The notes under the pieces are model-generated. The model was not told the origin of the DNA. It was given only the letters and a program-made list of their open reading frames with translations, and did not search any database. DNA of 64,000 nucleotides, taken from Hyphomicrobiales bacterium (GTDB lineage: Bacteria; Pseudomonadota; Alphaproteobacteria; Rhizobiales; Beijerinckiaceae). The stretch spans positions 62,001 through 126,000 of the forward strand of contig JAGXAM010000004.1 in assembly GCA_019075905.1 (NCBI GenBank), written 5' to 3'. Made by a program: the position numbers and the translations under genes. This document shows, one piece after another, positions 35,057 through 43,658 of the stretch. Within the stretch, counting starts at the first letter, position 1, and every line of letters begins with the position of its first letter.

Positions 35057-35467
35057 ATGGACATCAAGCGCAACGGATCACACCCCTCAGGCAAGGGCCC
35101 TGCCGATTATTTCACCGGGCAGGTGCGCATGGACATGCCGTTCGCGGGGCAGGGGCCGGCGCGTGTCGCGGGCGCCATCGTCACCTTCGAGCCCGGGGCG
35201 CGCACCGCCTGGCACACCCATCCGCTCGGGCAGACGCTGATCGTCACGGCCGGCTGCGGCTGGGCACAGCAGGAAGGCGGCCCGGTCAGAGAAATCCGGC
35301 CGGGCGACATCATCTGGTTCGCGCCGCAGGAAAAGCACTGGCACGGCGCCACCGCCTCCACCTCGGTGACACATATTGCCATCGCCGAAAAGCTCGATGG
35401 CAGCTCGGTCACCTGGCTGGAGAAGGTCACGGACGAGCAATATCTGTCACCCCGCGACGAACATTGA
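35057..35467 (+). CDS. Small cupin-domain protein
   Basis: 136 residues with a single cupin barrel. Metal-ligand motifs are visible: [20 protein letters not shown] in the first and [18 protein letters not shown] in the second conserved stretch. Similar proteins have been annotated as carboxymuconolactone-decarboxylase-associated or mandelonitrile lyase-like cupins; catalytic activity has been shown for few. First gene of the plus-strand operon opposite lysR. Confidence 0.85.
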   Translation: MDIKRNGSHPSGKGPADYFTGQVRMDMPFAGQGPARVAGAIVTFEPGARTAWHTHPLGQTLIVTAGCGWAQQEGGPVREIRPGDIIWFAPQEKHWHGATASTSVTHIAIAEKLDGSSVTWLEKVTDEQYLSPRDEH

Positions 35468-35470
35468 TGA

Positions 35471-36469
<999 letters not shown>

Positions 36470-36510
36470 GACCTGAATTTATCCCAAGACCAAAAGAAAG
36501 CAGGACTGTC

Positions 36511-37251
36511 ATGTCAGAGAATATCGAAGGCAAGGTCATAGTCATCACCGGCGCCAGCAGCGGCCTTGGCGAAGCGGCAGCTCGCCGCCTTGCCAAAGCC
36601 GGGGCGAAGCTGGTTTTGGGCGCGCGCCGGTTCGATCGCCTTGAGGCCCTGGCTGCCGAACTCGGTCTGCCCGCCGCCGCCGCGGTCCGCACCGATGTCA
36701 CCCGTCATGACGAGGTCAAGGCGCTGGTCGACCGGGCGGTTGAACTCCACGGCCGCATCGACGTCATCGTCAACAACGCCGGTCTCATGCCGCATTCGCC
36801 GTTGGAGCGCGGCAAGATCGAAGATTGGGACAGGATGATCGACGTCAACCTCAAGGGCGTGCTCTATGGCATTGGCGCGGCGCTCCCGCACATGATCCGC
36901 CAGAACAGCGGTCATTTCATCAATGTCTCATCGGTCGCCGGCCACAGGGTCGGAAAAAACAACGCAGTCTATTGCGCGACCAAGACCGCCGTGCGCGTGA
37001 TCTCCGAAGGTCTGCGCCAGGAGGTGAAACCCCACAATATCCGCACCACCATCATCTCGCCGGGCGCGATTGAATCGGAACTGCCGCAGAGCATCACCGA
37101 GGCGGATGTGGCAGCGGGCATTGCCGATTTCTATGCGCGGGTGGCCATCCCGGCCGACAGTTTTGCCCGCATGGTCGCTTTTGCCATCGAGCAGCCGGCC
37201 GATGTCGATGTGAACGAAATCCTGTTCCGCCCGACGGCGCAGGAACTCTAG
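36511..37251 (+). CDS. Short-chain dehydrogenase/reductase
   Basis: 246-residue classical SDR with the cofactor loop TGASSGLG near residues 13-20, NNAG at about 88-91 and the catalytic YCATK about 154-158. It probably uses NADP(H), consistent with the Arg after the second strand (GARRFDRL). Last intact gene of the cupin/AKR/SDR operon; all three enzymes would act on oxidised small carbonyl compounds. Confidence 0.92.
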   Translation: MSENIEGKVIVITGASSGLGEAAARRLAKAGAKLVLGARRFDRLEALAAELGLPAAAAVRTDVTRHDEVKALVDRAVELHGRIDVIVNNAGLMPHSPLERGKIEDWDRMIDVNLKGVLYGIGAALPHMIRQNSGHFINVSSVAGHRVGKNNAVYCATKTAVRVISEGLRQEVKPHNIRTTIISPGAIESELPQSITEADVAAGIADFYARVAIPADSFARMVAFAIEQPADVDVNEILFRPTAQEL

Positions 37252-37260
37252 CCAAAGCCG

Positions 37261-37536
37261 GATGAATGCGCGCCGCCGGGTGGTGCGGGTCTTCATCTGC
37301 TGCGGGTCAAGGATGAAGTCGCCGGGGTCGCGGCGCTGCTCGTGGGGCGTGACGGTGCCTTCATCGCCGGCAGCGATTTTCTCTTGGATGGCGGCGTTAC
37401 CTCATCCCGCTGGTTTGGCGATCCCGCCGCCCTGCCATGGCGCGGGCGCCATGCCTCGATGAAAGCCATCCTGTGGCCCCTCGCCCCTCGTCTTTGCCGC
37501 GCGTTTCAGGGCGATGATACCTTTTCTTTACCTTAA
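37261..37536 (+). pseudogene. C-terminal remnant of a second SDR gene
   Basis: The frame 37261-37536 encodes KDEVAGVAALLVGRDGAF followed by IAGSDFLLDGGVTSSRW, the typical C-terminal tail of classical SDRs, but everything upstream, including the cofactor and catalytic motifs, is missing and there is no proper start. A 50-residue unrelated extension follows before TAA. It lies right after the intact SDR gene, so it is probably what is left of a neighbouring paralogue after deletion. Confidence 0.65.
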
Positions 37537-37574
37537 TGTTTTATGAACGAGCGCTATTTCGAGAATTGGGGACC

Positions 37575-38342
37575 ATGATGAATTTCAAAAAAGTCAATCT
37601 TTTGATCAGCTTGTCTGTCCTGGCTCTTTTTGAAATCAGTGCCTGGGGCCACGCGGCGACACCGCAGGCGCAGGCCGAGGCGCCGGTCCATGGCCTGGTG
37701 CGCGCCGTGGCGCAGGCGACCGTCACTTCGGGCATCAACCTGCGCATTGCCACCTTGCCCTTCAAGACCGGTGAAAGCTTTACCAAGGGTGCGGCGCTCG
37801 TCACTTTCGATTGCAGCCAGCTGCAGGCCGAGCGCGCGGCGGCCATGGCGACGGCCAGGGCCATGCACATCACCTATGCCAGCAACCTCAGCCTGGCGCG
37901 CCTGCACGCCGCCGGCCGCAATGATGTTGCCATTGCCAAGGCCAATGCCGACAAGGCCGATGCCAAAGTCGATGCGTGGAATGCGCAAATGCGCGATTGC
38001 ACGATCAAGGCGCCCTTTGACGGCACCATTGCCAGCGAGCCGATGCACGCCTTCGAGACGCCCGCCGCCAACCAGCCGATCATGACCATCGTCGACAGCA
38101 AGCGGCTGGAGGTCGAGGTGATCGTGCCGGCCAAATGGCTGACTTTCCTCAAGGATGGCACACCCTTCAAGATCAGCCCGGCAGCAACCGGCGGCTCTTA
38201 TGATGCCACTGTAAGCCGCATTTCCGCTGTGGTCGATCCCGTCAGCCAGACCGTGAAGGTCTTTGGCGCGCTCACCGGCGATACCGGCCCGATCCGCCCC
38301 GGCATGAGTGTCGCGGCGACGTTTGAACACGGCACCAACTGA
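37575..38342 (+). CDS. HlyD-type periplasmic adaptor protein
   Basis: 255 residues; ATG at 37575 (a second ATG follows at 37578 and has better spacing to GGGGA). An N-terminal hydrophobic segment with a cleavage-like end near HAATPQ is a probable signal peptide. Lipoyl-type halves flank a short helical hairpin (KGAALVTFDC, then CTIKAPFDGTIAS), and a barrel with the RPGMSVAATF ending typical of RND/HlyD adaptors. First gene of the 37.6-43.6 kb export cluster; shorter than usual adaptors because the hairpin is brief. Confidence 0.85.
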   Translation: MMNFKKVNLLISLSVLALFEISAWGHAATPQAQAEAPVHGLVRAVAQATVTSGINLRIATLPFKTGESFTKGAALVTFDCSQLQAERAAAMATARAMHITYASNLSLARLHAAGRNDVAIAKANADKADAKVDAWNAQMRDCTIKAPFDGTIASEPMHAFETPAANQPIMTIVDSKRLEVEVIVPAKWLTFLKDGTPFKISPAATGGSYDATVSRISAVVDPVSQTVKVFGALTGDTGPIRPGMSVAATFEHGTN

Positions 38343-38343
38343 G

Positions 38344-39762
38344 GTGGCGCGCGTCGTCGAGACCAATCTGGACAAGATCTCAGCCCAAAAGGGCGCGCGG
38401 GCAGCGGCACCTGCTGTGGCAGCAAATCCGGAAGTGCTGGCGCTGCAGGGGCTGTTGCGGCTTGAAGGCGAAGCGCGCGAGATCAAGGACCTGGCCCAGT
38501 TTGCCTATTTCATGGCCAATGAAACCCGCCGGATCGTCAGTGCCCGGCAGATTTATGTGTTCCGGCAGGATGGTGCCAGAAATCTCGACCTTGCCGCCAT
38601 CTCCAGCGTCACGAGCCCTGATCGCGACGCGCCGCTGGTGCGCGCCATGGTGCTGGCGGCCCGCCACGGTGTGACATTGGTCGGCAGCGGGCGCTCATGC
38701 GCCTTTGCCTTTCCCGACGTCAAGGCGGCAGCGGCGGATGTCGTCGCCGCCTATCCCTTCGCCCATCTGCTGTTTGCGCCCTTTGCCGACCGCGCCGGAC
38801 AAAAGCAGGGGGTCATGCTGCTGGCCCGCGAGCAACCGTGGGAACTCGAAGAAGCGCTGATCGTCGAGCGTCTGGCAGGTTGCTACGGGCATGCCTGGGG
38901 TGCGCTCCGGGCCCGGCCGGCACGCATGGGCTCTGGATGGCGGCAGCGACGCGGCGCGCTCGCCGGCCTTGCTCTGGTGCTGCTGGTGATCGCCGGTGCC
39001 TGGCCGGTGCACATGAGTGCGCTGGCGCCGGCGGAAATCGTCACCGCCCATCCCTCATTCATCACCTCGCCGCTCAATGGCGTGATCCGCACGCTGGACG
39101 TGACCCCGGGGCAGGTCGTCAAGCAAGGCACCAGATTGCTGCATTTCGATGATACCGAAATCCGCAACCAGCTCGATGTGGCAGCGCGCGATGTCGCCGT
39201 CGCCGAAGCGAAAATCGACCAATATTCGCAGGCGGCCTTTGCCAGCGATCAGGCCGGCGAGCAGGTCGCGGTCGCCAAGGCCGATTACGCGGTCAAGCTG
39301 GCGCAGCAGCGCTATAATGCCGATGAATTGCGCAAGACCATCGTGCTGGCGCCACGCGCTGGCGTCGCCCTGTTCGATGACCCGCGCAACTGGAAGGGCC
39401 GGCCGGTCAAGATTGGCGAAAGAATCATGGAAATCGCCGATCCTGCCCGCATCGAAACCCGCATCGAGCTCGATGTCGCTGACAGTTTCGCCCTCAAGGA
39501 TGGCGCTCCGATCCGGCTGTTTCTCGACAGTGACCCGCTGCATCCGCTGCAAGGCACGGTGCAGCGCTTCAGCCCGGAAGCCCATGTCATTCCCGGGCCT
39601 GAACTGACTTACCGGCTTTATGCGCGCCTCAACCTGCATGGCGCGCCGCTGCCGCAGCTCGGCCTGCGCGGCACGGCGGAAATCTACGCCGCCAAGGCGC
39701 CTCTGGCCTATTATCTGCTGCGTCGCCCGTTGACGTTCCTGCGACAGCATTTCGGGCTTTAG
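38344..39762 (+). CDS. GAF-like domain fused to a HlyD-type adaptor
   Basis: 472 residues from GTG at 38344 (an overlapping GTG at 38308 is possible). Residues about 35-190 form a soluble domain with the strand/helix order of GAF domains (LAQFAYFMANETRRI, IYVFRQDGARNLDLAAISS). One membrane helix lies at about 205-225, then a lipoyl-like region (FITSPLNGVIRTLDVTPG, KQGTRLLHFDD), a helical hairpin and a barrel. Topology puts the GAF-like part in the cytoplasm and the adaptor in the periplasm, so it may sense a cytoplasmic signal and couple it to export. Ends 2 bases before the protease gene. Confidence 0.8.
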   Translation: MARVVETNLDKISAQKGARAAAPAVAANPEVLALQGLLRLEGEAREIKDLAQFAYFMANETRRIVSARQIYVFRQDGARNLDLAAISSVTSPDRDAPLVRAMVLAARHGVTLVGSGRSCAFAFPDVKAAAADVVAAYPFAHLLFAPFADRAGQKQGVMLLAREQPWELEEALIVERLAGCYGHAWGALRARPARMGSGWRQRRGALAGLALVLLVIAGAWPVHMSALAPAEIVTAHPSFITSPLNGVIRTLDVTPGQVVKQGTRLLHFDDTEIRNQLDVAARDVAVAEAKIDQYSQAAFASDQAGEQVAVAKADYAVKLAQQRYNADELRKTIVLAPRAGVALFDDPRNWKGRPVKIGERIMEIADPARIETRIELDVADSFALKDGAPIRLFLDSDPLHPLQGTVQRFSPEAHVIPGPELTYRLYARLNLHGAPLPQLGLRGTAEIYAAKAPLAYYLLRRPLTFLRQHFGL

Positions 39763-39764
39763 CG

Positions 39765-41885
39765 GTGCAGATTGCGCCCCCGAAACTTCCCCGCTGGCCG
39801 CGCCTGCGTGATGACTTGCGCCTGTCGCAGGGTGCGGCCCATGTCAGCGGCTCGCCAACCTGGCTGATCTTCGATCCCCTGAATTTTCGCTATTACCAGA
39901 TCGAGCTCGAATTATTCGACCTCATCCAGATCTGGAATCTCTGCGATAATGCCGAAAGCCTGCAACGGCTTTATTTTGCCCGCACCGGACAGAACCTCGA
40001 TCAGGCGCTGTTCGGACGGGTCTATGATTTCGCCGACCGGCAGGAGCTGTTCGAGGAAAATCTGACGGGCTGGCGCAGCTACTGGGACCGGCGCGAACGC
40101 GCCCGGCCGGGCTGGATCACCTGGTTGATCCACAATTATCTCTTCATCCGCATCCCGCTGGTGCGCCCGGATCGTTTCCTTGCGGCCATGAGCCCGTTTG
40201 TGGCGCCGCTCTACAGCCGCTGGACCGCCGCACTGATCAGCCTTTGCGGCGTGCTCGGGCTCTATCTCGCCTCGCGGCAATGGGACGCCTTCACCAGAAC
40301 CTTCATGGCGTTTTTCTCGCCGGGCGGCTTTGCGCTGTTCGTGCTGGCGCTTGTTTTCGTGAAATCCATGCACGAGCTTGGCCATGCCTTCACCGCCGCG
40401 CGCTATCGTTGCAGCGTCCTGACCATGGGCATCGCCTTTCTGGTGATGACGCCGATGCTCTACACCGACGTCACCGATTCCTGGAAATTGCAAAGCCGCC
40501 AGCGCATGGCGATCGATGCCGCAGGTATTATTGTCGAGCTGGCCATTGCCTGCCTTGCGACCCTGTTCTGGTCCTTTGCCGCCGATGGCCCCTGGCGCAG
40601 CGCCATGTTCCTGCTGGCGACGACCAGCTGGCTTTCCAGCCTGGTGATCAATTTGAGCCCATTCATGCGCTTTGATGGCTATTATCTGGCCTCCGATGCG
40701 CTGGGCGTGCCCAACCTGCAGCCGCGCGCCTTCCGGCTCGGCACTTGGGCCTTGCGCGAAATGCTGTTCGGCCTCGGCGAACCTGCGCCCGACCAATTGC
40801 CGCTGCATCGCCGCCGTCTCGTCACAGCCTATGCCTATTGCGTCTGGCTTTACCGCGCCGTGGTGTTTTTTGGCATTGCGCTGCTGGTTTATCATTATTT
40901 CTTCAAGCTTCTGGGCATCATCCTGTTCTTTGTCGAAGTTGGATGGTTTCTGGCGCGTCCCGTCTTCAATGAACTTGCCACATGGTGGACCATGCGTGAA
41001 CCGATCCTTGCTGCCAGACGCACGCCCTGGAGCCTTGGCGCTCTGGCCCTCGTGCTGGCCTTGCTGCTTCTGCCTTTGCCGCGCTCGGTTCAGGTGCCGG
41101 CGCTGCTGGAGCCTGGCCATTTCGCACGCGTCTATCCCGAGACCAATGGCGACGTCGAAGCGGTCAAAGTTGTTGCCGGCGAGAGGGTCAAGGTCGGGCA
41201 GACGCTGTTCACCCTGTCATCGCAAAAGCTGCAACTGGCGCTGGCGCAGGCCCGGGCGCGCCTTGCCTTGGCCGATGCCCGACTGGCGCGGCGCGCCGGT
41301 TCTGCTACCGATCTGGCCAACAGCTTGCCGCTGGAGGCGCAGCGGGCGCTGCTGCAAAAAACTCTCGCCGGCCTCGCGCTGCAACAGCAGAAGCTCGACA
41401 TCAAGGCGCCCATATCTGGCCGCATCGCCTATTTGTGGCGCGGGCTGCGTCGTGGCACCACAATTGCGGCCGACCAGCAGGCGGCCCTGATCATTGCCGC
41501 AGCCCCGCCGCACATCAAGGGCTATGTTCATGCTGCTGACCTGCAGCGCCTGAGCGCCACCGGGCGCGGCGAATTCGTGCCGGAATCCCTGACCGGGCGC
41601 AGTTTTGCCGTGCAACTGCGCAAGATTGATATAGCCAGCCGCGGCCGGCTCACCGCGCCCTATCAGGCCTCGATCTTCAACGGCCAGATTGCGGTGCGCC
41701 CGGATACGACGAACGACTTGATCCCCGACGACGCGCTTTATGAGGCGCGCTTCACCGGGCAGGGCATGATGGACGTGCCTTATTTCCAGCGCGGCACGAT
41801 CCTTGCCAAGGGGCGCCCCTCCAGCCTAGCACTTTATGCCTGGCGTCGCGCCGCTGCCATTCTGGTGCGCGAATCAGGCTTTTAG
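39765..41885 (+). CDS. Membrane zinc protease (M50-like) with PqqD-like and HlyD-like modules
   Basis: 706 residues from GTG at 39765. Residues about 12-100 resemble a PqqD-like/peptide-recognition domain. A membrane core of several helices carries the zinc motif HELGH at 203-207 and NLSPFMRFDGYY at 296-307, whose Asp304 is the expected third ligand of site-2-type proteases. From about 450 the chain continues into a periplasmic HlyD-like part (YPETNGDVEAVKVVAGERV, then IKAPISGRIAYLWRGL). Relatives are annotated as peptide zinc metalloproteases or site-2 protease family proteins beside HlyD genes. It may cleave or thread the cargo during export. Confidence 0.85.
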   Translation: MQIAPPKLPRWPRLRDDLRLSQGAAHVSGSPTWLIFDPLNFRYYQIELELFDLIQIWNLCDNAESLQRLYFARTGQNLDQALFGRVYDFADRQELFEENLTGWRSYWDRRERARPGWITWLIHNYLFIRIPLVRPDRFLAAMSPFVAPLYSRWTAALISLCGVLGLYLASRQWDAFTRTFMAFFSPGGFALFVLALVFVKSMHELGHAFTAARYRCSVLTMGIAFLVMTPMLYTDVTDSWKLQSRQRMAIDAAGIIVELAIACLATLFWSFAADGPWRSAMFLLATTSWLSSLVINLSPFMRFDGYYLASDALGVPNLQPRAFRLGTWALREMLFGLGEPAPDQLPLHRRRLVTAYAYCVWLYRAVVFFGIALLVYHYFFKLLGIILFFVEVGWFLARPVFNELATWWTMREPILAARRTPWSLGALALVLALLLLPLPRSVQVPALLEPGHFARVYPETNGDVEAVKVVAGERVKVGQTLFTLSSQKLQLALAQARARLALADARLARRAGSATDLANSLPLEAQRALLQKTLAGLALQQQKLDIKAPISGRIAYLWRGLRRGTTIAADQQAALIIAAAPPHIKGYVHAADLQRLSATGRGEFVPESLTGRSFAVQLRKIDIASRGRLTAPYQASIFNGQIAVRPDTTNDLIPDDALYEARFTGQGMMDVPYFQRGTILAKGRPSSLALYAWRRAAAILVRESGF

Positions 41886-42096
41886 GGCGCCAGCTTTACC
41901 GATCGCCTCATGGCGCATGTGCTTCCCGGTTCGCCGTCACGGGGTTGCAGGTTGCATGGCCGCATGCCGTCTTTGGCACGCTGTCCCGTATTTGTGCACG
42001 CAGAGATTGTTAATCTTAACCACTTATTTACCATAAGTCCCTAATGCTCAGCATAGTTTCCTTGCGTAACTCATATAAAATCAAAAGGTTAGACGC
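41886..42096. other. Gap before the TolC-like gene
   Basis: 211 bases, AT-richer toward the end. TATAAA at 42074-42079 could be a -10 box, but no good -35 lies 16-18 bases upstream. AAAAGG at 42084-42089 is the ribosome binding site of the next gene. Confidence 0.4.
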
Positions 42097-43638
42097 GTGG
42101 GATATTTCCAGAGCAAACGAATCATCCTGCTGCCCGGAGCCATTTTGGCCTCCCTGCTGCTCGCTGGCTGTGCGATCAAGCCCAAGGCTTTGACGTCTGA
42201 CGAGCTCGCGACATTTGCAAATCACAATCTCGCCGGTGTTACCGCCGGTCAGGTTCCGCTCGGCCGGGTCGTGACCTTGCGCGAGGCATTGGCGCGAGCG
42301 ATCAAATACAACCTTGATTACAAGGTCGAGCAACTTGACCAGGCCTTGAAGCTCAAGGATCTGAACGTGTTCAAAACCGGGATGATGCCCGGCATTCTCG
42401 CTGACGCTGGTTACAGCGGCCGCAACAATGTCAATGCGGCAACGTCGCAATCAGCACAGACCGGGCAGCTGTTTTTGCAAAGCGCCACCTCGCAGGATCG
42501 CAATGACGTCGCCGGCGACCTCGATTTCAGCTGGAATGTGCTGGATTTCGGGCTGTCGTATGTCGAGGCCAAGCAGGCTGCCAACAAGGCGGAAATTGCC
42601 GCGGAGGAAAAGCGCAAGGTGCTGGCGCGCATTGTCAGCGACGTGCGCACCGCCTATTGGCGCGCCCTCAGTGCGCAACATCTGGTGGCAAGGCTACGCA
42701 GCCTTGAGGCAAGGATCAACCGCTCGCTCCATGACAATCGCGAAATCGTGCATGATCAGGATACCTCACCGGTTGCGGCCCTGACCAATGAGCGCGAATT
42801 GCTGGAAATCCAGCACCAGGCCGAGCAGATAGAGGGAAATCTCGAAACGGCCAAGGCCCAGCTCGCCGCGCTGATGAATGTGGCGCCCGACACGAAATAT
42901 CGTGTCGCTGAGACGCGGCTGCCGCGCTTGCCGAAGCTGTTCCATGAAAATTATCAGACTCTCGTGCGGGTGGCTCTGACGCAGCGCCCGGAAATGCGCG
43001 AGGTGCAGTACAAGCTGCGCATCAACGCCGAGGAAGGGCAGAAGGCGCTGGTGAAGCTTCTGCCGGGCGTGCAGATATTCGCCGGACCCAGCTTTGATAC
43101 CAATTCCTTCCTGCTGCATTCCACTTGGCTCGGATGGGGTGCCAAAGCCGCTTGGAATGTCGTCAATCTATTCAAATATCCGACCGCACAGGCGCAGATC
43201 GGTGCGCAGACCGATGTGCTGCACGAGCGCGCGCTCGCCGTAACCATGGCGGTGATGACGCAGGTTTACGTCAGCCGCATGCAATATGACCATTTCATTC
43301 ACGAACTCGCCACCACCACCCGCTTTCTCGCGGTGCAAAGCCAGATCGTGCGTCAGCTTCAGGCCCAGAAAGCCGCCAATCTGATCAGCGACCAGACCTT
43401 GATCCGCGAGCAGATGAACCTGCTGGTGGCCGAAGCCAAGCGTGATGTCGTGCTCTCCAGCCTGCAACAGGCGGCCGGTTCGATTTATCAGGCGGTCGGC
43501 ATCGATCCGGTGCCGGCCGATCTCGACACGTCCCTGAGCATCAAGGACATTGCTTCAAGTCTCGGTCAGGATGGCTCGTGGACCGCGCAGTCACAAAAGC
43601 GCCTGCGCATGGCGAGCCGGGCGTCGGGCGCCAGCTGA
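42097..43638 (+). CDS. TolC-family outer-membrane efflux lipoprotein
   Basis: 513 residues from GTG at 42097 with AAAAGG upstream. A lipoprotein signal ends LLLAGC near residues 20-25. Two long coiled-coil repeats typical of OEP/TolC proteins follow (VTLREALARAIKYNLDYKVEQL, then LVRVALTQRPEMREVQY and DVVLSSLQQAAGSIYQA). It would be the outer-membrane duct for the adaptors at 37575 and 38344 and the protease-adaptor at 39765. It could also serve the type I island, which has no such gene. Confidence 0.9.
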   Translation: MGYFQSKRIILLPGAILASLLLAGCAIKPKALTSDELATFANHNLAGVTAGQVPLGRVVTLREALARAIKYNLDYKVEQLDQALKLKDLNVFKTGMMPGILADAGYSGRNNVNAATSQSAQTGQLFLQSATSQDRNDVAGDLDFSWNVLDFGLSYVEAKQAANKAEIAAEEKRKVLARIVSDVRTAYWRALSAQHLVARLRSLEARINRSLHDNREIVHDQDTSPVAALTNERELLEIQHQAEQIEGNLETAKAQLAALMNVAPDTKYRVAETRLPRLPKLFHENYQTLVRVALTQRPEMREVQYKLRINAEEGQKALVKLLPGVQIFAGPSFDTNSFLLHSTWLGWGAKAAWNVVNLFKYPTAQAQIGAQTDVLHERALAVTMAVMTQVYVSRMQYDHFIHELATTTRFLAVQSQIVRQLQAQKAANLISDQTLIREQMNLLVAEAKRDVVLSSLQQAAGSIYQAVGIDPVPADLDTSLSIKDIASSLGQDGSWTAQSQKRLRMASRASGAS

Positions 43639-43658
43639 CGGCCCGGCGGCATAGGTTC

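Noticed and set aside
39912-41120. Minus-strand frame opposite the zinc protease gene
   Set aside because: Shadow of the plus-strand gene with the HELGH motif; composition biased to Gln, Arg, His and Gly.
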